Source: CAYNBT01 sp964396025 (lineage in GTDB: Bacteria; Patescibacteriota; WWE3; UBA101185; UBA10185). From it: DNA of 64,000 nt. Numbering within the stretch: position 1 is the stretch's first letter; every line of letters starts with the position of its first letter. The notes below the pieces were generated by a model. The model had not been told where the DNA came from, did no database searches, and saw nothing but the letters and a program-made list of their open reading frames with translations. The stretch spans positions 8,516-72,515 of the forward strand of contig CAYNBT010000003.1 of the NCBI GenBank assembly GCA_964396025.1. The letters run 5' to 3'. Shown here one piece after another: positions 26,044 to 32,875 of this stretch. The position numbers and the translations under genes are program-made.

Positions 26044-26391
26044 ATGGCACAGAAACTTTTTAACACGGCTTTTTCCTTGTCCATGGTGGTTCCCCCGTTC
26101 GGGATGGAGGGGATTGAACTTACTCCTGCAGAAGCCGCCGAGTGGCTGCGGCAGGAAGGTGTGGTAAACGTGGCCAATCCCACCCACGCCAACACTTTGG
26201 ACGCGGTGTCCAAGAAGGTTGGTGTTGATATGCGGGCTGCCAAGGGTGGCCGCGTGGTTTTGGGTAAGGGCGATGGATGTTTAGTCGCCCAAGTTGTTTT
26301 CCCGCCTTCTGTCCCACGGGAAACCAAGGAGTACACCGATGAGCAGGTTGCTCTCGGTACGTTCTCATTTATTTTGGTGATAGTTAGCTAG
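26044..26391 (+). CDS. DUF1874 / STIV B116-like protein (AcrIII-1, ring-nuclease-like)
   Basis: A 115-aa protein resembling the DUF1874 family. Family features recalled from memory can be matched: LFNTAFSLSM at the start (LxNAFSxxML in viral B116), H-A-N-T in place of the family's G-H-x-x-T active-site segment, GKGDGCLVAQV (xxGDxALI) and TDEQV before the last strand. Viral members (AcrIII-1) and bacterial Crn2 degrade cyclic tetra-adenylate, the messenger of type III CRISPR. No cas gene or CRISPR array is in this window. The ATG at 26044 has AAGGAGG 7 nt upstream; the longer upstream frame runs through the leader. Confidence 0.75.
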   Translation: MAQKLFNTAFSLSMVVPPFGMEGIELTPAEAAEWLRQEGVVNVANPTHANTLDAVSKKVGVDMRAAKGGRVVLGKGDGCLVAQVVFPPSVPRETKEYTDEQVALGTFSFILVIVS

Positions 26392-26400
26392 GAGGAAAAA

Positions 26401-26736
26401 ATGACAGAAGAAGAAATTCGCGGAGAAATTGGAGCCCTCCTGCAACGTGTTAGTGAGTTGCAAGGTATGTTAACTGCCAAGGGGGTAGCAGAGTTGAAAA
26501 CACTAACAGACTCGGGGTGGAAAGAGTTCGATTTCCATTCCGATTATTATGGGAGTCACCCTGAATATGGCGAGGGTGACATCGACAAGAGATATCTCTT
26601 CCATCCGGAGGTTGATGTCTCCCGATGGGACGGGGTTTTGTTCTCCCACGGGCACTACGATGCAGATCCAACCAAGAATGAATTTATGGATTGGTTGGAG
26701 ACACTAACTACTGATCAATACTTGGAAGTTGATTAG
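26401..26736 (+). CDS. unknown acidic 111-aa protein in the DUF1874 operon
   Basis: It starts 9 nt after the DUF1874 stop behind TAGGAGG, so the two are co-translated from one mRNA. The first 30 residues form a probable coiled coil (EEEIRGEIGALLQRVSELQGML). The rest is acidic and aromatic (FDFHSDYYGSHPEYGEGD; LFSHGHYDAD). No family is recognised. The mRNA after it carries a hairpin and a hammerhead ribozyme, which would separate this gene from the next. Confidence 0.75.
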   Translation: MTEEEIRGEIGALLQRVSELQGMLTAKGVAELKTLTDSGWKEFDFHSDYYGSHPEYGEGDIDKRYLFHPEVDVSRWDGVLFSHGHYDADPTKNEFMDWLETLTTDQYLEVD

Positions 26737-26754
26737 TTTTATTACTTGGTCTGT

Positions 26755-26786
26755 AATGCAATGTCTATGAAAATAGGCGTTGCATT
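26755..26786 (+). repeat. hairpin immediately upstream of hammerhead 1
   Basis: AATGCAA (26755-26761)/TTGCATT (26780-26786) with an inner CTAT-GAAA-ATAG stem. After ribozyme cleavage it would lie 12 nt from the new 3' end of the upstream mRNA and could shield it. Confidence 0.6.
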
Positions 26787-26791
26787 TCAGG

Positions 26792-26848
26792 TCTGCTCTC
26801 CGGACAATCCGGACTGATGAGTCTTCCGAAAGGCAAGATGAAAGCAGA
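26792..26848 (+). ncRNA. hammerhead ribozyme 1 (type III)
   Basis: All core elements are in register. Stem III: TCTGCT (26792-26797) pairs with A-GCAGA (26843-26848). The NUH site is C-T-C with cleavage after 26798. Stem I: TCCGGA/TCCGGA around loop CAA (26799-26813). Core CTGATGA is at 26814-26820. Stem II: GTCTTCC/GG-c-AAGAT capped by a GAAA tetraloop (26821-26839). Core GAAA is at 26840-26843. Stem III is the open end. Cleavage would split the operon mRNA between the 111-aa gene and the 631-aa gene. Confidence 0.9.
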
Positions 26849-26900
26849 AGAACGTTGAAAACAAAAAAAGAAAAATTGGCATAACCGTAGGAGGTGAAAC

Positions 26901-28796
26901 ATGCCCCGTAGTTTTATGAGAGAACCACGCAAGATGTACAACGTCCGCGAGGGTGAAGAATTCGAAGCCCGGTTTATCGCTGCCGAAAAAGGTGGCGTTA
27001 TGACCGCGCTCCGTGTGAACGGAAAGATTGCTTTCCCGGAGCGTCGTGGGTTGCAACCCAAGCCCGAGGAAATTTGGGTTGTGAAGATTGCAGGTCAAAA
27101 TCCTGCAGGATCTGTTTACTTTCTGAAGTGTCTGAAGTTTGTGTCTAGCGAGGCCTCCCGGCAAGCAGCTTGGGAAGCTGAAGTTACGGCACAAAAAAGC
27201 CAACGCGAGCGGGACATGGAAGTCCTGAACGCGCGCTTGCCCCAAATCCGAGAAAAAATCCAAGGACTTTTGCCTCTGTTAACAAACGAGGCATTAGATT
27301 TGGGTGAGGGGATAAGCATACAGCTTAGCTCCAATATGGCGAAAGTTGAATCCATGGATCCAATTGAGGGAATTGTGGGTTCACTTCGACAGTACGTGCA
27401 CATCCGATACGGCGAGGGGTTTGTTGCCGAAACCTTTGAATCTTTTTTCAAGGGTTGGGAACATGTTTCCCTGCGGAATATGCATTGGGTACCAGAGGGT
27501 GGCCGAGAAGTTGAGGTAAAATTCAACTTCTTTGGTCAAGAGCCCAAGGCTCTTTATCCTGGTAAAGTCGTCAAGACTTATCGCCAGGACGTTCCTTTTG
27601 AGGATCAGCGCCGCGACAAGCGTGTCCGGCGCGAGATCTACCAAGTCATTGAGGCTGAAACACCTCTTGGCATGGTAGAGGTTCAAATGTGCGTACATGA
27701 AGATCCTCGCCGCGGTTTTGCCAAATCGGCTTGGGACCAAGGTCCTGTTGATGCTCTGCTTGCAGAGATTGAAGCTGAAAAGCTTGCGTATCTGCAAATT
27801 GGGGAAGAAAACAAGGCATTTGGTCTTTTGTCGGTGGATCCGGGAAATTGTGGCAGTGTTTTGAGCAAGATGCCCGGGTTTGGTATTGCAAGATGGGCCG
27901 AATTTGGGCAGTGTGTGATTCGCCCAGAATTGTCCGTAATTTTTGAAGGGTCTGCTTTTAAACTCGTTCCGTTGAAGATGCGTGGTGATGCTCCGGTTGA
28001 TGCTTGGAGCATGATTACCTTTGAAGCCGGGCGTGAGGTTGATGAGCAGGCCATCGAAGATTTCTTGCAAAAAACCACGGAAAAGCTAGAGATTTTGAGC
28101 GCTGAGGAGTACCAGAAATGGTTGCAAACAAACTCAGCGGATCTCGCTATCGAAGTGCTATCTTCAGTGGAAACCGGTGATAAAACGCCCGGTTATGAGT
28201 ACCGGTACAACGTGCGTTTTGCCATGCCATTCAAGGTTTCCAAGTTGTTGGACCTTGGATGGAGTCCAGTTGTTCGTTCCGTTGCCATTGAAGTTCGGCA
28301 AACGGAGTTGAAAACTGGATATGGCAATCGGCCGTTCACAGGCAAATTGGCTGGGAAATTGGAACAAGGCACCCGATATAGTAAGGATTATGTCGGTGGG
28401 GTTTATTACCCATACTTCCAAATTCCCAAAACCGAGGCCGAACTAAAGGCCGCGGAGGAAAAAGTTTGGAGCGGTTTCATTGCGGATTGTAATCGCGACC
28501 GTGCGACTTTGGCCGGTTGGCGATATACAGACACGGGCAACCCTGTTGTGTACATTTTCAACAAAGTCCAAGGTGGAGATGGTTACTGGATCCATATGGA
28601 GCTTGTGGTTGATGAAACAAACCCACGGCTTGTTTGGCGGAAGGGTGGAAACTCTCGCAAGGGCGAGACATCCACGCTGGATCCAGCAGCGATCAATTTC
28701 GCAATGAAGTCTTATGCGTCCTCTGGTTGGCCCGTAGCCAAGGACGATTCTTTGCCTCAAGGTAAGCGCCTGTTGGCTTACTTGGGGTTTGAGTAG
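26901..28796 (+). CDS. unknown 631-aa protein of the accessory island
   Basis: I do not recognise this protein. It is soluble, with no signal peptide. The first about 75 residues (MYNVREGEEFEARFIAAEKGGVM...; IWVVKIAG) have the short-strand pattern of an OB/TRAM-like nucleic-acid-binding fold, followed by a charged coiled coil (about 80-120). The rest is mixed alpha/beta with many Trp and Tyr. The strong site TAGGAGG lies 8 nt before the ATG at 26901. Its mRNA would carry a 5'-OH end made by hammerhead 1. The next gene starts 9 nt after its stop. Confidence 0.72.
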   Translation: MPRSFMREPRKMYNVREGEEFEARFIAAEKGGVMTALRVNGKIAFPERRGLQPKPEEIWVVKIAGQNPAGSVYFLKCLKFVSSEASRQAAWEAEVTAQKSQRERDMEVLNARLPQIREKIQGLLPLLTNEALDLGEGISIQLSSNMAKVESMDPIEGIVGSLRQYVHIRYGEGFVAETFESFFKGWEHVSLRNMHWVPEGGREVEVKFNFFGQEPKALYPGKVVKTYRQDVPFEDQRRDKRVRREIYQVIEAETPLGMVEVQMCVHEDPRRGFAKSAWDQGPVDALLAEIEAEKLAYLQIGEENKAFGLLSVDPGNCGSVLSKMPGFGIARWAEFGQCVIRPELSVIFEGSAFKLVPLKMRGDAPVDAWSMITFEAGREVDEQAIEDFLQKTTEKLEILSAEEYQKWLQTNSADLAIEVLSSVETGDKTPGYEYRYNVRFAMPFKVSKLLDLGWSPVVRSVAIEVRQTELKTGYGNRPFTGKLAGKLEQGTRYSKDYVGGVYYPYFQIPKTEAELKAAEEKVWSGFIADCNRDRATLAGWRYTDTGNPVVYIFNKVQGGDGYWIHMELVVDETNPRLVWRKGGNSRKGETSTLDPAAINFAMKSYASSGWPVAKDDSLPQGKRLLAYLGFE

Positions 28797-28805
28797 GAGG
28801 TTGAG

Positions 28806-29666
28806 ATGGCTACAAAGCCTATCACCGATGGGAAACCAGTATCCTGGTATCTCAAAGGTGGGCGACACAACGCACTCAGCCGGCACCGTGGCGAGCATGG
28901 CCTTTGGTACATGGTCGGGATGTGGGGATCTGGTCGTTATCAAGACGGCTGGAGTATCACTGTTTTTCCTGATCGTGTGAAGCCAAGTGGCTATGCGGGT
29001 AGTCGCCTGAGTGCCGTAATGCCCGAATCCATGCGTGGACTAGCCTTGCTAGATGTAAGCGGCAAAGGTGGGTACGATCGTGGTAAAGGGCACAGTAGCA
29101 AGGGTGGGTTTCGTGCTGGCGGTTCCATCACCTATGTTTATGGTGATAAGGAGTTTGACCCAGCACTGCTTGATGACGGTGATGAGTTTCTTCGACAGGT
29201 CTTAGGCTACGAGCCAACTGTCGAAGGCATCGCCGCCGGCAAAGCAGCAGACGAGGCTGAAGCCCGAAGGCGGATCACAATAGAGCGCATTCGACTCGAA
29301 GAAATGGAGTTTGAGTGGGAGTCGAAGCGCAAAGCTGCTGAAGAAGAAAAAGCAGCTTGGGAAGTTTTGTTTAGTGGTGTTCCGGAAGCTCCCGAGAACT
29401 GGTTTAAGGATGTCGAACGCAATGGTTTACACGTTTGGCAAACCGGACCTGGATGGGGTAGGTGGATGGAACGTATTTTTACAGAGATGGTTTCTTACTT
29501 GGCGTGGCGCGAAGAAGTTCTGGCAGATCAAGCAGAACAAGCTCGCAAAAATGCTGAGTGGTTGATTAAAAAAGCAGAGCAAGAGCGTTTGGCCGAACTT
29601 CATACGACAGCTGTGACAACACAGATGTTATCTATGAAGGAACGCCTCGCCCAGCTCAAGAAATGA
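28806..29666 (+). CDS. unknown 286-aa protein with a long coiled coil
   Basis: The TAGGAGG ribosome-binding site overlaps the stop codon of the 631-aa gene, so translation is tightly linked. The N-terminal half (about 1-130) is Gly/Arg/Trp-rich and beta-like (SWYLKGGRHNALSRHRGEHGLWYM; GYDRGKGHSSKGGF). The middle (about 140-180) and the end (about 240-286) are highly charged helices (EAEARRRITIERIRLEEMEFE; AEQARKNAEWLIKKAEQE). The family is unknown. A strong terminator follows directly. Confidence 0.72.
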   Translation: MATKPITDGKPVSWYLKGGRHNALSRHRGEHGLWYMVGMWGSGRYQDGWSITVFPDRVKPSGYAGSRLSAVMPESMRGLALLDVSGKGGYDRGKGHSSKGGFRAGGSITYVYGDKEFDPALLDDGDEFLRQVLGYEPTVEGIAAGKAADEAEARRRITIERIRLEEMEFEWESKRKAAEEEKAAWEVLFSGVPEAPENWFKDVERNGLHVWQTGPGWGRWMERIFTEMVSYLAWREEVLADQAEQARKNAEWLIKKAEQERLAELHTTAVTTQMLSMKERLAQLKK

Positions 29667-29670
29667 TCTC

Positions 29671-29719
29671 AACCCAAACCATAGTCATCTTAAATGATTT
29701 CTATGGTTTGGGCTCTTTT
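29671..29719 (+). terminator. terminator of the DUF1874-631aa-286aa operon
   Basis: CCCAAACCATAG (29673-29684) pairs perfectly with CTATGGTTTGGG (29701-29712), with an inner TCAT/ATGA, then CTCTTTT. Confidence 0.9.
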
Positions 29720-29843
29720 CCAAAATCTTTAAGCTTTAGAGGTTTTAGAAATGAGTAGTGTTTGTCTCGTAGTATGAATTCTGAAAACTGTTTGTAGTGC
29801 CATAAATAGTTTTGAGCATTTATCACAAAAAGGAGAATAAATC

Positions 29844-30128
29844 ATGTTAACGCAAAAAGAGCTGGAAACGATCGTTGGGTTGCATCAGGACTGGGGTTCT
29901 TACTTACTGGTGGAGCGGGATGGCACCGCCGTATACGCTTACCTGAATGTGTTTCCGGACGGTGAGTCCGATTATGAGAAGTGGGTGCTGGAACTGGGAG
30001 TGCCCGTGGCGCCAGAAGATTTGGGCGCCCTGTACGATGATTTTTGGGCCCAGCGGTCGGAAGATCAACCGATGCTGGACAAATACCATCGTTTGTACAA
30101 TGAGGCCAAAGCCAACCGGAACAAATAG
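29844..30128 (+). CDS. unknown acidic 94-aa protein
   Basis: A small acidic protein (KELETIVGLHQDWGSYLLVERDG; YDDFWAQRSEDQP) with no recognised family. The ATG at 29844 follows AAAGGAG. It resembles the other island proteins in its aromatic/acidic style and GC-richer codons. A 12-bp hairpin starts 6 nt after its stop, directly followed by hammerhead 2. Confidence 0.72.
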   Translation: MLTQKELETIVGLHQDWGSYLLVERDGTAVYAYLNVFPDGESDYEKWVLELGVPVAPEDLGALYDDFWAQRSEDQPMLDKYHRLYNEAKANRNK

Positions 30129-30134
30129 TTTATT

Positions 30135-30177
30135 CCAGCAAGAAAGAAATGCCTCAAAAACATTCCTTTCTTGCTGG
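30135..30177 (+). repeat. strong hairpin immediately upstream of hammerhead 2
   Basis: CCAGCAAGAAAG (30135-30146) pairs perfectly with CTTTCTTGCTGG (30166-30177), with a further AATG/CATT inside. No T run follows, so it is not a normal terminator. It abuts stem III of the ribozyme (starting at 30178) and could stack on it. Confidence 0.75.
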
Positions 30178-30230
30178 TACCATCCCGCTTAGCGGCTGAT
30201 GAGATCTGGGAAGCTCAGATCGAAATGGTA
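30178..30230 (+). ncRNA. hammerhead ribozyme 2 (type III)
   Basis: Stem III: TACCAT (30178-30183) pairs with A-TGGTA (30225-30230). The NUH site is A-T-C with cleavage after 30184. Stem I: CCGC-TTA-GCGG (30185-30195). Core CTGATGA is at 30196-30202. Stem II: GATCTGGG/CTCAGATC around AAG (30203-30221), with the standard G-C at its base. Core GAAA is at 30222-30225. Cleavage gives the 29844 mRNA a 3' end 7 nt past a 12-bp hairpin, and a downstream RNA that ends at the 30378 terminator. Confidence 0.92.
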
Positions 30231-30298
30231 GAATCTTTTTTATTGCAAATAAATTTAGTTTGTTTAAGCTCTCATACCAATGCGGTAGGGGAGTTTGA

Positions 30299-30378
30299 AC
30301 ACAGAAAAACCCCTTTGTATTTTGTCTTTCTGCGAACGGTAGACTCGCAGGAAACCCCACGAAGGGGTTTTTTTGTGT
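30299..30378 (+). terminator. terminator with an alternative long-range stem
   Basis: The local hairpin AACCCC/GGGGTT (30353-30369) with seven T is a good terminator. The same 3' bases (30362-30378) also pair over 17 bp, with one G-U, with 30299-30315 (ACACAG followed by five A, CCCC and TT), enclosing a third hairpin CTGCGA/TCGCAG (30330-30350). Confidence 0.65.
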
Positions 30379-30412
30379 CTCACTACTGTAGATCCGCAAA
30401 GAACTCATAGTA

Positions 30413-30441
30413 TTGACCAAAAACGCTTATTATCCTATAAT
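30413..30441 (+). promoter_or_regulatory. promoter TTGACC-17-TATAAT for the 30523 gene
   Basis: -35 at 30413-30418, -10 at 30436-30441. The leader then forms AATGACCCT/AGGGTCATT (about 30459-30494) and GGGC-ATGC-GCCC (30499-30510) just before AAGGAG: the same promoter-hairpin-SD plan as at 2887 and 6069. Confidence 0.82.
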
Positions 30442-30522
30442 CCGAAAGAATTTAGCGTCAATGACCCTGTTAATGACATGCGTCTAGGGTCATTTTGTGG
30501 GCATGCGCCCAAGGAGCTTACT

Positions 30523-31113
30523 GTGATCAAAACAAGTTTTTTAATGTTTTTGGAGGAGGCATTTCCACGTTTTCGGTACTGGAACCACCAACTGTTGGCA
30601 CTGCATGCTGTTGTGTCTGTTGGAGTCCTTTTCTTAATGTGCCGAATATTTCTAACAATGTTAGTGTCAGAGCATCCATGGAAGGCGCTGCTTGGTTCGG
30701 TGCTTATTTTCTTGGGTGTGGGATATATTGCATTTCCTGCGCTTAAGGAAGTAATCACGATCGCTTTTGATTACCTGAATTATCGAGATAGTTTGGCTTT
30801 AGGGCTAGCCCTTGCACGAGCCCACCTAATGGAGCCTTTCATCAAAGAAGCTTGTAAGGCTTTAGGTGAAAACAAGGAGCCAAAGATACAGCTGATCAAG
30901 TTGATTCAACTGGCGGCTATTGCTAACTACCCCTTGGAAAAGCTTACTCTAGACTTTGCTCGTTATGGCATGCCCGAAGGAGTAAAACGGCCAAAGTTCG
31001 TGGCTGACAGAAAGCTGAATCCCACATGTATAACATGCACATTTTGGGCGGGTAGATACTCTGAACTCAGTCAAACCTTGGTCGTGTATATAGACGGATC
31101 TTACCAACAGTAA
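30523..31113 (+). CDS. small two-helix membrane protein
   Basis: A 196-aa protein started by GTG at 30523, set by AAGGAG 6 nt upstream; the longer frame from 30373 runs through the promoter and leader and is rejected. Two hydrophobic spans are clear: LLALHAVVSVGVLFLMCRIFLTML and LLGSVLIFLGVGYIAFPAL. The rest is a cytoplasmic helical tail with a CITC pair near the end. No family is recognised. It is a monocistronic cassette with its own promoter and terminator. Confidence 0.75.
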   Translation: MIKTSFLMFLEEAFPRFRYWNHQLLALHAVVSVGVLFLMCRIFLTMLVSEHPWKALLGSVLIFLGVGYIAFPALKEVITIAFDYLNYRDSLALGLALARAHLMEPFIKEACKALGENKEPKIQLIKLIQLAAIANYPLEKLTLDFARYGMPEGVKRPKFVADRKLNPTCITCTFWAGRYSELSQTLVVYIDGSYQQ

Positions 31114-31120
31114 TTTTTCA

Positions 31121-31166
31121 AAAGCCTGTTTCCAATAACAAAGGAAATGGGCTTTTTCTTTTTTTA
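31121..31166 (+). terminator. terminator of the 30523 gene
   Basis: AAAGCC-tg-TTTCC pairs with GGAAA-tg-GGCTTT (31143-31155), followed by TTCTTTTTTT. Confidence 0.8.
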
Positions 31167-31203
31167 CGGAAAGCCCATATAAGCATATTCTCAATCGCAA
31201 CCA

Positions 31204-31247
31204 CAAAAAAAGAGCTACCTTGATGCTTAATCAAAATAGCTCTACCA
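31204..31247 (-). terminator. minus-strand terminator of the 31242 gene
   Basis: On the minus strand AGAGCTA...TAGCTCT, with an inner TTGAT/ATCAA stem, is followed by seven T. It faces the terminator at 31121. Confidence 0.85.
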
Positions 31248-31574
31248 GTTTTCCGCACTTTCTAATCCATAATAATCCATCCACTCATCTGCAAATTCAT
31301 AGTGCTCGTCGTCTAGGGGGAGCACAGTCACAATGGCCTTCCTCATTTTATCGTAAACAATTCTCATTCTAATGCCTCCAAGGCTTGTAACAAACCAAAG
31401 CGACACTCTGTTGGATTCTGCGCGAATAAATTCGGCTGTACCGGTTTGGATTTGGTGGATAATGTGCTCTCTTTCGCTTTGAGTTAGCCTCAGGTGATAT
31501 CTGAACAGTGCTGCCCAGAAACTATGTCTAAGCAGGTTTTTAGCCTTACTGCGTCTTTTTCCTCCGTGTTGCAT
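31242..31574 (-). CDS. unknown basic 110-aa protein
   Basis: A minus-strand gene with the strong site CGGAGG 7 nt before its ATG and its own terminator, so it belongs with the accessory set. The N-terminus is very basic (GGKRRSKAKNLLRHSF), followed by a strand-rich part (RVSLWFVTSLGGIRMRIVYDKMRKAIVTVLP) and an acidic end. The central pattern recalls small RelE/barnase-like toxins ending in an I-x-T-x-x-P strand, but no catalytic set can be fixed and no antitoxin is seen beside it. It is divergent from ychF. Confidence 0.65.
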   Translation of the reverse strand: MQHGGKRRSKAKNLLRHSFWAALFRYHLRLTQSEREHIIHQIQTGTAEFIRAESNRVSLWFVTSLGGIRMRIVYDKMRKAIVTVLPLDDEHYEFADEWMDYYGLESAENW

Positions 31575-31660
31575 GTGGGACCTCCGTGGTTGTTATTTGG
31601 ATTTTAGCATGTTTTGGCGAATTTATACTTGATCTAAAGAAAGTGCGCTATAATCCACAC

Positions 31661-32764
31661 ATGAATGTAGGAATCGTCGGATTACCCAACGTTGGTAAAT
31701 CCACACTTTTTAATGCACTTCTCAAGAAACAGGTCGCTTTGTCGGCCAATTACCCGTTCGCTACGATTGAGCCCAATATTGGTGTTGTGGAAGTTCCGGA
31801 CCCTCGTTTAGACATTTTGGCCCAACTTATCAAAAAGGAGTTTCAGCCTAAATACGGGCATAAAGAGGTTCCGGAGAAAATAGTTCCAGCAGTGGTGAAA
31901 TTCTACGATATTGCGGGTTTGGTCAAGGATGCACACAAGGGCGAGGGTTTAGGAAATCAGTTCCTGACACACATTAGAGAAGTTGATGTGATTGTGCATC
32001 TTGTACGGGCGTTTCAGGACGAAAATGTTATCAGGGCGGGTTCGGTGAATCCTCACGATGACGCTGAAACTATTAATACTGAGCTGGTTCTTGCGGACAT
32101 TCAGGTAATGGAAAAAAGGGTGGAAAAGGTTCAGCAAGAACTTAAAAAGTCGAAAACCACTGAGTTGTTAGAAAAGGCATCTGCATACCAAAAACTCATG
32201 GACGCTCTTAATTCCAACAAATTTGCCTCTACAGCCATGCTTAGTGAGAAGGAGTTGGCGCATATCAAGGATTTGAATTTATTGACGCGCAAACCCATGA
32301 TTTATGTCTTCAATGTTGATGAGGCGGATGTAAACAAAGATTTTGAATTTACCCACGAATTTGCATATCACATGAGCCTTTGTGCCAAAATTGAATCAGA
32401 AATTAGTTCCTTAGCGGAGAGCGAACGCGCAGAATTTATGAGTGCTATAGGAATTGCTGAAAGCGGCTTGGATACTCTGATTAGAATGTGCTACTTGCTT
32501 TTGGGTTTGCATACGTTTTTTACAGCCGGACCCAAAGAAGTTCGAGCGTGGACTATACCTATTGGAATCAAGGCTCCGCAAGCCGCGGGTAAGATACATA
32601 CGGATTTTGAAAGAGGATTTATAGGGGCCGACGTAGTAGCCTTTGCCGATTATGTGGCTGTGGAGACATGGCATGGTGCCAGGCAAAAGGGTCTTTTGAG
32701 GATGGAGGGTAAAGAATACATCGTAAAGGATGGGGATATTGTGGAATTTAGGTTTGGCGTATAG
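31661..32764 (+). CDS. ychF: redox-regulated ATPase/GTPase YchF
   Basis: An Obg-related P-loop protein (OLA1/YchF), which hydrolyses ATP in characterised members and binds ribosomes. G1 is GLPNVGKST, G3 DIAGLVKDAHKGEGLG, and the G4 region reads FNVDEAD. The C-terminal TGS domain (RAWTIPIGIKAPQAAGKIHTDFERGFIGA) is intact. 367 aa is normal. The start is ATG 31661 (MNVGIVGLPNVGKS); TATAAT at 31649-31654 ends 6 nt before it, so the upstream ATG at 31586 is rejected and the mRNA is probably leaderless. Confidence 0.96.
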   Translation: MNVGIVGLPNVGKSTLFNALLKKQVALSANYPFATIEPNIGVVEVPDPRLDILAQLIKKEFQPKYGHKEVPEKIVPAVVKFYDIAGLVKDAHKGEGLGNQFLTHIREVDVIVHLVRAFQDENVIRAGSVNPHDDAETINTELVLADIQVMEKRVEKVQQELKKSKTTELLEKASAYQKLMDALNSNKFASTAMLSEKELAHIKDLNLLTRKPMIYVFNVDEADVNKDFEFTHEFAYHMSLCAKIESEISSLAESERAEFMSAIGIAESGLDTLIRMCYLLLGLHTFFTAGPKEVRAWTIPIGIKAPQAAGKIHTDFERGFIGADVVAFADYVAVETWHGARQKGLLRMEGKEYIVKDGDIVEFRFGV

Positions 32765-32875
32765 GGCTTGATTTTGTTGGATTCTTAAGATAAGATAGCG
32801 TGCGCTGGCCAGATATTCTAATTTAAATAGAATCAATTTGTGGACATACTGGCCAAAGTTTATATAATCAGTATT

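Noticed and set aside
30373..30522. N-terminal extension of the 30523 membrane protein
   Set aside because: These 50 codons run through a TTGACC-17-TATAAT promoter and two leader hairpins; the SD marks GTG 30523.
31242..31574. Confident toxin call for the basic 110-aa protein
   Set aside because: Only a loose strand pattern is seen; no catalytic residues or partner antitoxin can be identified.
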